NCBI RefSeq assembly: GCF_900111025.1
Contig: NZ_FOFN01000003.1
Location: 62,001-126,000, forward strand
Origin: Hyunsoonleella jejuensis
GTDB taxonomy: Bacteria > Bacteroidota > Bacteroidia > Flavobacteriales > Flavobacteriaceae
Length of the DNA stretch: 64,000 nucleotides
Direction: 5' to 3'
Below the pieces are notes generated by a model. That model was given only the letters and a program-made list of their open reading frames with translations, made no database searches and was not told the origin of the DNA. This document shows positions 48,216-57,473 of the stretch, piece by piece (within the stretch, counting starts at the first letter, position 1; each line of letters begins with the position of its first letter). Made by a program: the position numbers and the translations under genes.

Positions 48216-48306
48216 GCAATTAATTGAATAGTCCAAGAAAATTATTCAAGTAATTTTTACCAAAATAATTGTCCTTCTCATAATAGTGAGAAATTAAATT
48301 AATTGC
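48216..48306 (+). promoter_or_regulatory. Candidate structured 5' leader of guaB (three-stem junction)
   Basis: Outer stem GCAATTAATT (48216-48225) with AATTAATTGC (48297-48306), ending 3 nt before the ATG; second stem TTGAATA (48224-48230) with TATTCAA (48243-48249), which overlaps the outer stem by two bases; third stem TTCTCA (48275-48280) with TGAGAA (48287-48292). AATTAATT is its own complement, so part of the outer pairing is trivial. Folding is possible but unproven. Confidence 0.35.
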
Positions 48307-48309
48307 ATC

Positions 48310-49782
48310 ATGACTGCACATCAAAACAAAATTCTAGGTGAAGGTTTAACTTACGACGACGTTCTTCTAGTTCCTGCTTTCTCAGAAGTTTTACCTAGAG
48401 AAGTTAGTATTGCTACTAAGTTTACCAGAAATATTACCATTAACGTCCCTATTATTTCGGCAGCAATGGATACTGTTACCGAGAGTAAAATGGCAATAGC
48501 CATGGCACAAGAAGGCGGTATTGGTGTGTTGCACAAAAATATGACTATTGAAGCACAGGCAATGAAAGTACGTCGTGTGAAACGTGCTGAGAGTGGGATG
48601 ATTATTGATCCTGTAACCTTAACATTGACTGCCACCGTGGCTGATGCAAAGCTAAACATGGCAGAGCACAGCATTGGAGGTATTCCTATTGTTACTGAAG
48701 ACGGCACACTAAAAGGTATTGTTACCAACAGGGATTTACGTTTTGAACATGATAATACCAAGTCTATTGCAGATGTAATGACCAGCGATAGGTTAGTTAC
48801 TGCACCAGTAGGCACCTCTTTAAAAGATGCTGAAATTATTCTGCAAGAACATAAAATTGAAAAGTTACTAATTGTTGATGATAACTATAAACTATCTGGT
48901 TTAATCACCTTTAGGGACATTACAAAATTAAGCCAGAAACCAAATGCGAATAAAGATGAATACGGACGTTTGCGTGTTGCTGCTGCCATAGGTGTTACTG
49001 CCGATGCGGTTGATAGAGCTGCAGCTTTAGTAAACTCAGGCGTAGATGCAGTGGTTATAGATACAGCTCATGGTCATACAAAAGGCGTGGTTAGCGTATT
49101 AAAAGATATAAAGAAAAAATTTCCACAGTTAGATGTTATCGTGGGCAATATTGCTACTGGCGAAGCAGCAAAATATTTAGTTGAAGCTGGCGCAGATGCT
49201 GTAAAGGTAGGTATAGGTCCCGGGTCTATTTGTACTACACGGGTTGTTGCAGGCGTTGGGTTTCCTCAATTTTCAGCCGTTTTAGAGGTTGCTGCAGCTA
49301 TAAAGGGGTCAGGTGTTCCTGTAATTGCTGATGGCGGTATTCGTTATACTGGTGATATTCCAAAAGCTATTGCTGCTGGGGCAGATACTGTGATGTTAGG
49401 ATCACTCTTAGCGGGAACGAAAGAATCTCCTGGAGAAACTATTATTTACGAGGGTAGAAAATTTAAGTCTTACCGCGGTATGGGGTCTGTTGAAGCCATG
49501 AAACAAGGGAGTAAGGACCGTTATTTTCAAGATGTAGAAGATGATATTAAAAAATTAGTACCAGAAGGTATTGTTGGGCGTGTGCCATATAAAGGAGAAT
49601 TGAACGAGAGTATTCATCAATTTATTGGCGGCTTACGTGCTGGTATGGGTTATTGCGGTGCAAAAGACATTGCTTCGCTTCAGGATAAAGGGCAATTCGT
49701 TAAAATTACAGCGAGTGGTATTAACGAAAGCCATCCACATGATGTAACGATTACTAAGGAATCACCTAATTATTCAAGGTAG
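48310..49782 (+). CDS. guaB: IMP dehydrogenase
   Basis: 490 residues. GuaB oxidises IMP to XMP with NAD+, the committed step to GMP. The barrel begins [20 protein letters not shown]; two CBS domains lie between about 95 and 210 ([19 protein letters not shown]); the active-site Cys308 is in [15 protein letters not shown]; the flap is in [10 protein letters not shown]. It is divergent from the receptor gene and convergent with the DUF192 gene 9 bp away. Confidence 0.98.
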   Translation: MTAHQNKILGEGLTYDDVLLVPAFSEVLPREVSIATKFTRNITINVPIISAAMDTVTESKMAIAMAQEGGIGVLHKNMTIEAQAMKVRRVKRAESGMIIDPVTLTLTATVADAKLNMAEHSIGGIPIVTEDGTLKGIVTNRDLRFEHDNTKSIADVMTSDRLVTAPVGTSLKDAEIILQEHKIEKLLIVDDNYKLSGLITFRDITKLSQKPNANKDEYGRLRVAAAIGVTADAVDRAAALVNSGVDAVVIDTAHGHTKGVVSVLKDIKKKFPQLDVIVGNIATGEAAKYLVEAGADAVKVGIGPGSICTTRVVAGVGFPQFSAVLEVAAAIKGSGVPVIADGGIRYTGDIPKAIAAGADTVMLGSLLAGTKESPGETIIYEGRKFKSYRGMGSVEAMKQGSKDRYFQDVEDDIKKLVPEGIVGRVPYKGELNESIHQFIGGLRAGMGYCGAKDIASLQDKGQFVKITASGINESHPHDVTITKESPNYSR

Positions 49783-49791
49783 GACAGCATA

Positions 49792-50280
49792 TTATTGGGT
49801 TTTAAAACTGATTGAATCATCGACTTTTAATCCCCATATATCAGATAAGCCAGCATTTATTTCTAACACATATTTTGCGGGACCACCAGACGGAAGCGAC
49901 ATCTCATCAAAAGGTTTTGCATTTTTTTGAAAGCTTAAAATCTTTTTATTTGAATTGATATAGATAATGTCTAAAGGAATTCTAGTATTTTTCATGTAGA
50001 AAAAACGCTCTTTTTCATCTTCAAAAATAAAGAGCATACCTTGTTTGGTATCCATTCTGCTACGATACATCAAACCTGTTTGAATATCAAAATCGGTATC
50101 AGCAATTTCAATGTCTAACACAACTTTTAAAGAGTCAGTTTCAGTTTTATAAATAGCTAGCTCGCCTTCTTTTGTAAACTTAACTTCGGTTTGTGATACC
50201 GTTTTCTTCTCGTCTTTGCAAGACGTAAAAATAGTAGAAACACTTAATACTATAAGAATAGCAATTAAAAAAGATTTCAT
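49792..50280 (-). CDS. DUF192 family lipoprotein
   Basis: 162 residues. The lipobox IFTSC (Cys21) predicts a lipoprotein. The DUF192 domain runs from about 45 to the end, with FDIQTGLMYRSRMDTKQGMLFIF, then NTRIPLDIIYIN, and VLEINAGLSDIWGLKVDD. The family's function is not established. The gene starts 2 bp after lgt and is co-transcribed with it, interesting because lgt modifies lipoproteins like this one. Confidence 0.87.
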   Translation of the reverse strand: MKSFLIAILIVLSVSTIFTSCKDEKKTVSQTEVKFTKEGELAIYKTETDSLKVVLDIEIADTDFDIQTGLMYRSRMDTKQGMLFIFEDEKERFFYMKNTRIPLDIIYINSNKKILSFQKNAKPFDEMSLPSGGPAKYVLEINAGLSDIWGLKVDDSISFKTQ

Positions 50281-50282
50281 TT

Positions 50283-51203
50283 TTAGCGTACAGTTGTTTT
50301 TGGTTTGTATTTAAACATAAAATATAGCCCCAATAGAACAAAAGGAATGCTAAGCAGTTGTCCTGTGTTTAAATCCCAAGCAGCTCTATTTTCTACTTGT
50401 GCTTCTTTCACGAATTCCACAAAAAATCGTACCGTCCATAACAATACTAAAAATAGGCCAAAAAGAAACCCGGTTTGGTCTCGTTTGGCTGTTTTAGAGT
50501 AGAAATACCACAAAATTAAGAATACAAATATGTAGCAAAACGACTCGTATAATTGCGCTGGGTGCCTGTATGGTACAGCTGCCAGTAACTCCGCATTATT
50601 AGCTATGGCGTTATAAGCTTCTTGAACATCTTTAATGCCAGTAAGCCTAACAGCTTCATATTTATTATAGTGGTCTTGAATAAAACGCACACCTAAAGGA
50701 AAATCCCCAGAAGCTTTACCGATAATTTCAGAATTTATAAAATTACCAATTCTAACAAAAACTGCACCTGATGCTACGGGTATAACTAAGCGGTCTAAAA
50801 TCCACAACAACGATTTGTAATTGTATTTTCTGCGGTATAAATACATTCCAATAATAATTCCTATTGCTGCTCCATGGCTTGCTAGCCCTTGAAAGCCTGT
50901 AAATTCAACACCATTCTTAAAACTAAATGGAAGGAATATGCTGAAAAAATCTTCTTTAATAAGTTCAGATTGGTAAAACAAAACATGTCCTAAACGTGCA
51001 CCCAACATAGTAGATAATACCACATAGATAAACATAGGGTCTAAATACTCTAACTTTACTTTTTCTTTGGTATAGATACGCTTCATAATGTACCAGCCCA
51101 GTACGAAAGCAATAACCCACATAAGGCTATAAAAGTGAAGTTTAAAATTACCAATAATATCTATTCCTGTTAAGGGGTTCCAGTCGAACTTTAGTGCGTG
51201 CAT
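50283..51203 (-). CDS. lgt: Prolipoprotein diacylglyceryl transferase
   Basis: 306 residues with about seven membrane segments. Lgt transfers diacylglycerol to the lipobox cysteine of prolipoproteins. The signature region RIGNFINSEIIGKAS with the conserved Arg and Asn, GARLGHVLFYQ, ASHGAAIGI, and YRHPAQLYES are all visible. The start MHALKFDWNPLTGIDII is typical of the family in Bacteroidota. Confidence 0.95.
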   Translation of the reverse strand: MHALKFDWNPLTGIDIIGNFKLHFYSLMWVIAFVLGWYIMKRIYTKEKVKLEYLDPMFIYVVLSTMLGARLGHVLFYQSELIKEDFFSIFLPFSFKNGVEFTGFQGLASHGAAIGIIIGMYLYRRKYNYKSLLWILDRLVIPVASGAVFVRIGNFINSEIIGKASGDFPLGVRFIQDHYNKYEAVRLTGIKDVQEAYNAIANNAELLAAVPYRHPAQLYESFCYIFVFLILWYFYSKTAKRDQTGFLFGLFLVLLWTVRFFVEFVKEAQVENRAAWDLNTGQLLSIPFVLLGLYFMFKYKPKTTVR

Positions 51204-51267
51204 GTGTATGATTTTACTCTGTAAATATAAAGGTTTGACACCATTTAAGTGTTAAAATTTTGTTTAG

Positions 51268-52395
51268 CTATTTAGCAAGACTTAGAATTTCTACCTCAAA
51301 AATAAGATTGGTTTTTGGCGGAATCCCACGACTTCCGGCCTCACCATAACCCAAGTGATATGGAATAAATAATGTCGCTTTATCCCCTACATTAAGTTGT
51401 TGCATGCCTTCTTTAAATCCTGCAATCATAGGCGCATCAGGGCTCAAATCTGCCTTAATAGGTACATATCGGTTTGCAGCTTTTTTTCTTTCATTTACAG
51501 CATCTAAAGCTTCGGCCAAAGACAAATTACTCGTGTCTAACAAGGTGCCATCATCAAAAAACAAAGCATAATGCGTCATAGCTTTTGAAAACACTTTTAG
51601 TGGTTCACCGTCTCCTTTTTCAGAAATGAAATATTTTAAACCAGACTCTAATGCGATAGCTTCTTCTTTTTGTTTTTCATGTTTTGCTCTAGTGTCAGCT
51701 TTTATCTTTTTCTTACGCTCTTTTTTGACTTTTTCTCTTTTTTCCCGTTCAACAAAATGCTTTTCAAATACTTTGGGTGCATCAAATTTTTTAGCATCGC
51801 TTCCTTTTCTAATAATATTTAGTTGATTGATAATTACACTATCCAAGGGTTTATTGTTGGCATCGGTTTCAACATTCGAAATAGAGTCTTGTACATCTAG
51901 GCCCATAACCAATTCTCCAAAAACACTATAACGATTATCTAAATCTGGTCGAGGCACTTCAGTAATATAAAATTGGGAGCCGTTGGAGTTAGGTCCAGGA
52001 TTTGCCATTGCTAAGACTCCTGGCTTATCATGTTTTAAATCGGGATGGAATTCATCCATAAAGCGATATCCAGCGCTACCATTACCATTCCCTAATGGGT
52101 CTCCACCTTGAATCATAAATTTATCAATTACTCTATGGAAAATTAAGCCATCATAAAACTTTTTTTCTTTGTATTTCTTAGCAACAAGTCTATTTGTTCC
52201 TTCTGCCAAAGAGATAAAATTCGCTGAGGTAACTGGTGCTTTTTTATAGTGCAATTTAGCCACCATTTTACCTTTTGTAGTATTAATTTCAGCATAAATA
52301 CCATCTTCTAATTCTGAATATTGCGATTTGCAACTTGCTAGAACTAGGGTGAAAACCGCTAAAGTATAAACGGTTATCAAATTTAACTTAAGCAT
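51268..52395 (-). CDS. Cyclophilin-FKBP fusion peptidyl-prolyl isomerase lipoprotein
   Basis: 375 residues. Lipobox LASC near residue 22. Residues ~33-195 are a cyclophilin domain (FHRVIDKFMIQGGDPLGNGNG, GVLAMANPGPNSNGSQFYI). A Lys/Glu-rich linker (EREKREKVKKERKKKIK) spans ~217-250. The C-terminus (~255-375) is an FKBP domain (GFKEGMQQLNVGDKATLFIP, GYGEAGSRGIPPKTNLIFEVEIL). Having two unrelated isomerase folds in one chain is unusual; such dual-family immunophilins have, from memory, been described in Flavobacterium. It starts 1 bp after the gldI stop, suggesting co-expression for outer-membrane protein folding. Confidence 0.9.
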   Translation of the reverse strand: MLKLNLITVYTLAVFTLVLASCKSQYSELEDGIYAEINTTKGKMVAKLHYKKAPVTSANFISLAEGTNRLVAKKYKEKKFYDGLIFHRVIDKFMIQGGDPLGNGNGSAGYRFMDEFHPDLKHDKPGVLAMANPGPNSNGSQFYITEVPRPDLDNRYSVFGELVMGLDVQDSISNVETDANNKPLDSVIINQLNIIRKGSDAKKFDAPKVFEKHFVEREKREKVKKERKKKIKADTRAKHEKQKEEAIALESGLKYFISEKGDGEPLKVFSKAMTHYALFFDDGTLLDTSNLSLAEALDAVNERKKAANRYVPIKADLSPDAPMIAGFKEGMQQLNVGDKATLFIPYHLGYGEAGSRGIPPKTNLIFEVEILSLAK

Positions 52396-52396
52396 G

Positions 52397-52945
52397 TTAA
52401 TTGTCTTGTGTTTTGGTAATTGAGTTGACCGTCACTTCTGCAATAAGAGGCACATTGGTGCCTATTTTACCTTCATCGCCATAGTAGCCGTAAGCTTTTT
52501 GGGATGGGAACAAAAAAGTAACTGTTTCTCCTGGTTTCATCAACTTTAAACCTTCGCGCAGGCCAGTGAACAGTTCTTGTTTATCCATAGCATATTCTAA
52601 GTTTTTAAAATGGTCTTCAGGATAAATTAAGTTCCCGTTAAGATCTTTTAAATTGTAGGAGTAGTTTACAATATCACCAAAATCGGGAGTTTCTAAGGTT
52701 TCTTCGGCAGATTGTGAATTATAGTAGTACCAAAAACCATTTTCGGAGGCAATATACGCATTGCTATCGTTGGCCGACATAATTTCTAGAATTTGCGCTT
52801 GCTCCTTGGCATTAAGCTTTTTGTTGCGTTCAACAGATTCATCAATAAATGAGCCAGTTTTTACTGAAATTGGCTTGCGTGCTTCTGGAGTTTTACAACT
52901 GAAGCAAAAGACTACTATAAGTATTAAAGTGAAAAATTTATTCAT
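52397..52945 (-). CDS. gldI: Gliding-associated FKBP-type peptidyl-prolyl isomerase GldI
   Basis: 182 residues. Lipobox CFSC (Cys17). The C-terminal FKBP domain shows GDIVNYSYNLKDLNGNLIY, FTGLREGLKLMKPGETVTFLFPS and GTNVPLIAEVTVNSI. GldI is needed for gliding and type IX secretion in F. johnsoniae, probably by folding envelope components. Assignment rests on the FKBP family, lipoprotein signal and location next to the DHH gene, as in other flavobacteria. It overlaps the DHH gene by 8 bp. Confidence 0.85.
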   Translation of the reverse strand: MNKFFTLILIVVFCFSCKTPEARKPISVKTGSFIDESVERNKKLNAKEQAQILEIMSANDSNAYIASENGFWYYYNSQSAEETLETPDFGDIVNYSYNLKDLNGNLIYPEDHFKNLEYAMDKQELFTGLREGLKLMKPGETVTFLFPSQKAYGYYGDEGKIGTNVPLIAEVTVNSITKTQDN

Positions 52946-53957
52946 GATTTAGGGCATCTTTATATTGAGGCAATATACTAAGAAATTTTTCAACCGTTGC
53001 ATCGAGTGGTGTTTCACTGCGTCCTCCGGCAGCATTGTTATGTCCTCCGCCATTAAAATGAGCCCGAGAAAACTCGTTTACCGAAAAACCACCTTTGGAG
53101 CGTAAGGAAATTTTAATAATGCCTTCTTGCTTATCCTCAATAAAAATTGCAGCAAAAATGATGTTTTCTAAAGATAAGGCATAATTTACTACGCCTTCGG
53201 TATCACCTTTCTTATAATCGAATTTACGCAATTCATTCTGAGTTAAGGTGATGTATGCGGTTCTTAATTCTGGTAGTACTTTTAAGTTGGTTAAGGCACA
53301 CCCTAAAAGTTGTAATCTATTATAGCTATTTGTGTCATATACATTATTGTGGACCTCTGCATTTCTAGCACCTTTATCAATCAATTCTGCGACAATCCTG
53401 TGGGTAGTGCTAGTGGTTGACGGGAATCGAAACGACCCCGTATCGGTCATTATACCTAAATATAAACACGTTGCAATACTTACATCAATGTTATCGGCAT
53501 CATCCAGCATGTCTATAAAATGATATACCATTTCACAGGTAGAACTCATAGACACGTCACTGTAAGTGTAAGCAGCATAGTCATCGGGTTCTTGATGGTG
53601 ATCGATTAAAATTTTTATGGCTTTTGAAGCTTCTAAGGCAGGTTGCATTTGTCCTGTTCTGTGAAAAGCATTAAAGTCTAAGGTGAAAATTATATCGGCA
53701 TCTTTAATAGTCTTGTTGCTCACTTCTGTTTGACTATCATATTTCAAAATAGTGTCCTCACCAGGTACCCATTTTAAAAATCCAGGATAGTCATTTGGAG
53801 TTATTACTTGAGCGTTGTGATTGTGTTTTTTAAGATAATGATATAAGCCTAATGTAGAACCAATAGCATCGCCGTCAGGGTTTTTGTGGCATACAATTAC
53901 TATGTTTTTTGGTGTGCTTAATAACGCTTTAATAGCGGAAATGTCGTTTCTATTCAT
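52938..53957 (-). CDS. DHH-family phosphoesterase (NrnA-like oligoribonuclease/pAp phosphatase)
   Basis: 339 residues. Metal-binding motifs are [17 protein letters not shown] near residue 23, [11 protein letters not shown], and LIDHHQEPD; the DHHA1 C-terminal domain has [12 protein letters not shown]. NrnA-type enzymes degrade short RNA fragments and pAp. The 339-residue length fits. It leads the minus-strand run to gldI and the fusion isomerase, and is divergent from ndk. Confidence 0.9.
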   Translation of the reverse strand: MNRNDISAIKALLSTPKNIVIVCHKNPDGDAIGSTLGLYHYLKKHNHNAQVITPNDYPGFLKWVPGEDTILKYDSQTEVSNKTIKDADIIFTLDFNAFHRTGQMQPALEASKAIKILIDHHQEPDDYAAYTYSDVSMSSTCEMVYHFIDMLDDADNIDVSIATCLYLGIMTDTGSFRFPSTTSTTHRIVAELIDKGARNAEVHNNVYDTNSYNRLQLLGCALTNLKVLPELRTAYITLTQNELRKFDYKKGDTEGVVNYALSLENIIFAAIFIEDKQEGIIKISLRSKGGFSVNEFSRAHFNGGGHNNAAGGRSETPLDATVEKFLSILPQYKDALNHE

Positions 53958-53984
53958 AGGAAACGAAGATACAATTTTTTAGAC

Positions 53985-54014
53985 TTGCTTTTTATTGAAA
54001 ATACCTTACTTTTG
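53985..54014 (+). promoter_or_regulatory. Promoter of ndk
   Basis: TTG (53985-53987) and TACTTTTG (54007-54014) are separated by 19 bp, 18 bp before the ATG. This placement rules out a longer ndk reading frame beginning at the TTG. Confidence 0.75.
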
Positions 54015-54032
54015 CGCCAAATAAAAAATGAA

Positions 54033-54452
54033 ATGGCAACAAATAGAACATTTACAATGCTTAAACCAGATGCAGTTGAAAAAGGGCATATTGGTGCAAT
54101 ATTAGAAAAAATTACAGCTTCAGGGTTTAGAATTGTAGCAATGAAGTTAACGCAGATGACTAAGGCAGACGCCGAAACATTTTATGCGATACATAACGAG
54201 CGTCCGTTTTTCCCAGAATTGGTGGGTTATATGACGCGTGGTCCAATAGTAGCGGCAATATTGGAGAAAGATAATGCCGTGGAGGATTTTAGAACCTTAA
54301 TAGGTGCAACAAACCCTGCTGATGCTGCCGAGGGTACCATTAGAAAGATGTACGCAGATTCGATTAGCGAAAATGCAGTACACGGAAGTGATAGCGATGA
54401 GAATGCAGCCATTGAAGGTGCATTTCATTTCTCTGGAAGAGAGCAGTTTTAA
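54033..54452 (+). CDS. ndk: Nucleoside diphosphate kinase
   Basis: 139 residues from the ATG at 54033. Ndk moves the gamma phosphate between nucleoside triphosphates. [16 protein letters not shown] opens the family and the phosphohistidine His117 is in ENAVHGSDS. An earlier in-frame TTG at 53985 sits in the promoter and is rejected. The ending [11 protein letters not shown] is normal. It shares a terminator with the convergent cold-shock gene. Confidence 0.97.
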   Translation: MATNRTFTMLKPDAVEKGHIGAILEKITASGFRIVAMKLTQMTKADAETFYAIHNERPFFPELVGYMTRGPIVAAILEKDNAVEDFRTLIGATNPADAAEGTIRKMYADSISENAVHGSDSDENAAIEGAFHFSGREQF

Positions 54453-54475
54453 TTTAAACTTGAAGCATAAAAAAC

Positions 54476-54504
54476 AAAAGCCCGAGACTAAGTCTCGGGC
54501 TTTT
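54476..54504. terminator. Bidirectional terminator between ndk and the first cold-shock gene
   Basis: AAAAGCCCGAGACT with AGTCTCGGGCTTTT around a single A. It has T runs on both strands, so it can end both genes. Confidence 0.9.
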
Positions 54505-54531
54505 CTGTTTAAAAAAGTATAATAATATGTC

Positions 54532-54723
54532 TTAAACTACTTTTACGTTTACTGCATTTAAACCTTTTCTGCCTTCTTGAAGATCGAATTCAACGCTATC
54601 GCCTTCGCGAACTTCGTCAATTAATCCAGAAATGTGAACAAAATGTTCTTTTTCTGATCCTTCTTCTGTTATGAATCCGAATCCTTTAGAATCGTTGAAA
54701 AATTTTACTGTACCTGTACTCAT
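54532..54723 (-). CDS. Cold-shock protein, copy 1
   Basis: 63 residues. A CspA-type OB fold with RNP1 SKGFGFI and RNP2 HFVHIS, typical of RNA chaperones that melt mRNA structure. It differs from the tandem copy at 54837 by four residues (Thr19, Glu24, Ser43, Val63 here). A 113-bp untranslated region with its own terminator separates the copies, so each is probably transcribed alone. Confidence 0.94.
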   Translation of the reverse strand: MSTGTVKFFNDSKGFGFITEEGSEKEHFVHISGLIDEVREGDSVEFDLQEGRKGLNAVNVKVV

Positions 54724-54773
54724 TGTATTTGTATTAAATTAATATATGTTAGTGTTTGCAAAGTTCGTACCAC

Positions 54774-54803
54774 AAAAAAAGTCTATCAAGAAACTGATAG
54801 ACT
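54774..54803 (-). terminator. Terminator of cold-shock copy 2
   Basis: AGTCTATCA pairs with TGATAGACT (9 bp, loop AGAAAC); on the minus strand it ends in T7 and lies 34 bp after the copy 2 stop. Confidence 0.88.
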
Positions 54804-54836
54804 CTTAGTTGTAAGTGTTAAAGTATAATATATATA

Positions 54837-55028
54837 TTAGATTACTTTTACGTTTACTGCGTTTAAACCTTTTCTACCTTCCTGAAGATCAAATTCAACG
54901 TTATCGCCTTCGCGAACTTCGTCAATTAATCCAGAAATGTGAACAAAATGTTCTTTGTTTGAACCTTCTTCGATAATAAATCCAAATCCTTTTGAATCGT
55001 TGAAGAATTTTACTGTTCCTGTACTCAT
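54837..55028 (-). CDS. Cold-shock protein, copy 2
   Basis: 63 residues, 59 identical to copy 1, with the same RNP1 SKGFGFI and RNP2 HFVHIS. Residues Ile19, Asn24, Asn43 and Ile63 differ. It is the upstream gene on the minus strand. The -7 box TACCTTTG at 55063-55056 lies about 28 nt before the ATG, so the leader is short and lacks the long cold-box leader of E. coli cspA. Confidence 0.94.
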   Translation of the reverse strand: MSTGTVKFFNDSKGFGFIIEEGSNKEHFVHISGLIDEVREGDNVEFDLQEGRKGLNAVNVKVI

Positions 55029-55055
55029 GTTAAAAAAATTAAATTATTAAAGCCA

Positions 55056-55087
55056 CAAAGGTACTGTGTAAAAACTTTAAAAATCAA
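55056..55087 (-). promoter_or_regulatory. Promoter of cold-shock copy 2
   Basis: Minus strand TTG (55087-55085) and TACCTTTG (55063-55056), 21 bp apart, slightly longer than the 19 bp of other promoters here. Confidence 0.5.
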
Positions 55088-55187
55088 TTAATTACATTTT
55101 TTTTTGGATAATTTTCAGGAAAATCTCTAAAAGGCTTGCTAACAGTAGTGTTAGCATAAAAGCTATTTAATGAATAGGAACTTGTTG

Positions 55188-55484
55188 TTAACGTAAAATA
55201 AGCTTTTTTATAAGATTTTGTCCTAATTCTTCGTTAAGCATGTCAATAATTTTTTGCTTGCCGTAGCTTAATTCTTCCCTAAGCACGCTGGAACTGAGTT
55301 GTATATATAGCGTTTCGCGTTCTAGTTTTACCGAAGTGGTATAATTATTTACACCATTGCCCATTAATTTTGCCCAAGCTTCGGCAGCATTCACTTTATT
55401 AAGTCCTTTTTCTAGTTTGTTAGTTTCTAAAAACTCTTTCAATGCGTCTTTAATACTGATATGGTCGTTGTGGCGTTTGGGCAT
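55188..55484 (-). CDS. DUF721 / DciA-like protein
   Basis: 98 residues. DUF721 proteins include DciA, which loads the replicative helicase DnaB in bacteria lacking DnaC. The conserved W-x-x-x-x-G pattern is seen in AAEAWAKLMGNGVNNYT, followed by LSSSVLREELSYGKQKIIDMLN. It is short, lacking the N-terminal extension of some DciA proteins. It starts 2 bp after recF, a gene pairing typical of DciA. Confidence 0.88.
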   Translation of the reverse strand: MPKRHNDHISIKDALKEFLETNKLEKGLNKVNAAEAWAKLMGNGVNNYTTSVKLERETLYIQLSSSVLREELSYGKQKIIDMLNEELGQNLIKKLILR

Positions 55485-55486
55485 GG

Positions 55487-56566
55487 TTAAAGTTTAAATA
55501 TTTCATAAGATTGATGCACCTGCTTTACAGCATATTCAGTTCTATCGGCATGAGTATCGCTAATAAATAACTGCCCGAAATTCTCGTCGTCTACTAATTT
55601 AATAATTTGAGAGACACGTTGTTCGTCAAGCTTATCAAAAATATCATCCAGTAATAGAATAGGGTTTACACCGCTTTGTGCTTTTATAAAATCAAACTGT
55701 GCCAATTTCAATGCAATTAAAAACGATTTTTGTTGTCCTTGGCTTCCAAACTTTTTTACTGGATGCCCTTCAATATTAAACACCAAATCATCTTTATGAA
55801 CGCCTACACTGGTGTATTGTAGCGCCTTGTCTTTATTAATATGTTTTACTAATAATGCGTTCAAGTTGTCTTCAGATAAATGGCTTTCATACACTAAATC
55901 TACCGACTCATTACCATTACTAATTGCCTCGTAACGAGACTTAAAAATGGGAATAAATTCTTTTAAAAATGCATTTCGTTTTTCAAAGATTACCGTCCCG
56001 TATTCGGTTAGTTGGGCGTTATAAACGTCCAAAGTATCTGCATTAAAGGTGTGGTTCAATGCAAAATATTTTAATAGGGCATTACGTTGTGCCAGGACTT
56101 TATTATAGTTTATTAAATGCGATAAATAGCTTTTGTCACTTTGTGAGATCACACTGTCTATAAACTTACGTCGTGTGCTGCTGCCTTCAATAATTAAATC
56201 CCTATCCGCAGGCGAAATAATAACTAACGGTAAAAACCCAATGTGCTCACTAAACTTTTCGTAGGCTTTACCATTGCGCTTTATTACTTTTTTTTGTCCA
56301 CGTTTTAGGCTAATGACTATTTTTTCGGATTTATCATCTTTTTCATAATCTCCGTTTATTACAAAAAAATCTTCATCATGCTTAATATTTTGAAGCGCTA
56401 CAGGGTTGAAATAACTTTTTCCGAAGGAGAGGTGATAAATAGCATCTAAAATATTGGTTTTACCAACACCATTATTTCCAACGAAACAATTAATCTTTTC
56501 ATTGAAATTAAAAGACTGACTTTCAAAATTTTTATAGTTGACTAACGAAAGTGATTTTAAAATCAT
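55487..56566 (-). CDS. recF: DNA replication and repair protein RecF
   Basis: 359 residues. An SMC-like ATPase acting in RecFOR gap repair. Walker [10 protein letters not shown] lies at 30-38, the signature [18 protein letters not shown] follows, and Walker B is [12 protein letters not shown] near residue 300. Start [19 protein letters not shown] is canonical. It is divergent from the TPR gene at 56702; the -7 box TATTTTTG lies at 56604-56597. Confidence 0.96.
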   Translation of the reverse strand: MILKSLSLVNYKNFESQSFNFNEKINCFVGNNGVGKTNILDAIYHLSFGKSYFNPVALQNIKHDEDFFVINGDYEKDDKSEKIVISLKRGQKKVIKRNGKAYEKFSEHIGFLPLVIISPADRDLIIEGSSTRRKFIDSVISQSDKSYLSHLINYNKVLAQRNALLKYFALNHTFNADTLDVYNAQLTEYGTVIFEKRNAFLKEFIPIFKSRYEAISNGNESVDLVYESHLSEDNLNALLVKHINKDKALQYTSVGVHKDDLVFNIEGHPVKKFGSQGQQKSFLIALKLAQFDFIKAQSGVNPILLLDDIFDKLDEQRVSQIIKLVDDENFGQLFISDTHADRTEYAVKQVHQSYEIFKL

Positions 56567-56672
56567 TAAATAGCGTAACTTAAAGCGTGGTTAATTCAAA
56601 AATATAGCAAAAAGAAGTGCAAATTATTGAAAAATAACAAATAAATAGCCTTTTAAATCACAAGAAAAATTA

Positions 56673-56680
56673 TATTTTTG
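56673..56680 (+). promoter_or_regulatory. Candidate -7 element for the 56702 operon
   Basis: TATTTTTG, 21 bp before the ATG at 56702. The -33 position is only T-rich. Confidence 0.45.
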
Positions 56681-56701
56681 CGCGATATTAATTTTGAATA
56701 T

Positions 56702-57472
56702 ATGGCAACTTATAATAAAAGAGGATACAAACCTAAAACCAAAGCGGAGAAGGAGCAAAATATAGAAGAGGGATCAACTACTGCGGAAGTTTTTAATACC
56801 TTGGATGAAACAGCATCGAAGACCGAGGCGTTTGTAGCAAAAAATCAAAAATACATTTTCATTATTGTTGGTTTAGTTGCAGTTGTGGTTCTGGGATCTT
56901 TAGCATACAAAGAATATGTTGCTAAGCCTAAGCAGCTAAATGCAATGAACGATATGTTTCAAGCTCAGAAATATTTTAATGAAGCGGTAAATGGTGTTGC
57001 GAAAGATTCTTTATTTAATTTAGCATTAAACGGCGGTGAAGGTAAATTTGGAATGCTGGATATTATTGAGGAATACAGTGGTACACCTGCCGCAAATTTA
57101 GCCAACTACTATGCAGGAACTGCATATTTAAGATTGAAGGATTACAAAAATGCTATTGCATATTTAAGTGAGTTTGATAGTGATGATGAAGTACTTGCAC
57201 CTTTGGCTAAAGGAAATATTGGAGATGCGTTTGTACAGTTAGAACAAAAAGAAGATGCTTTAAGTTACTACGAAAAAGCTATTGCCTTACGTGACAATGG
57301 GTATACTACACCAATGTATCTATATAAGGCTGGTGCTTTAGCTTTAGAGTTAGGGCAGGCAGATAAAGCTCTAGGGTATTTTAAAAGAATAAAGAACGAT
57401 TACCCAGATTCTAGTGAGGCGGCTACAGTTGATGTATTTATAGGAAAAGCACAGGTTTTGGCAAGCAAGTAA
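56702..57472 (+). CDS. Membrane-anchored TPR protein (YfgM-like)
   Basis: 256 residues from the ATG at 56702; a TTG at 56678 would add eight residues within the promoter. Residues ~1-48 are hydrophilic, 50-68 form one membrane segment (YIFIIVGLVAVVVLGSLAY), and the rest is a periplasmic TPR domain (AANLANYYAGTAYLRLKDYKNAIAYL-type repeats). This arrangement resembles YfgM, a Sec-associated chaperone-like protein, but identity is not certain. ribH begins 1 bp after the stop. Confidence 0.85.
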   Translation: MATYNKRGYKPKTKAEKEQNIEEGSTTAEVFNTLDETASKTEAFVAKNQKYIFIIVGLVAVVVLGSLAYKEYVAKPKQLNAMNDMFQAQKYFNEAVNGVAKDSLFNLALNGGEGKFGMLDIIEEYSGTPAANLANYYAGTAYLRLKDYKNAIAYLSEFDSDDEVLAPLAKGNIGDAFVQLEQKEDALSYYEKAIALRDNGYTTPMYLYKAGALALELGQADKALGYFKRIKNDYPDSSEAATVDVFIGKAQVLASK

Positions 57473-57473
57473 T

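Larger units (their letters stand above)
48009..48309. other. 301-bp divergent intergenic region between the receptor gene and guaB
   Basis: Contains the minus-strand receptor promoter, an AT-rich inverted repeat, the guaB -7 box and a potentially structured guaB leader, all listed separately. I see no small gene in it. Confidence 0.7.

Noticed and set aside
48216-48306. Purine riboswitch before guaB
   Set aside because: A three-stem layout is possible, but none of the conserved junction or loop bases of known purine riboswitches are present.
53985-54032. TTG start extending ndk by 16 residues
   Set aside because: The TTG is the -33 box of the promoter and the transcript would begin downstream of it.
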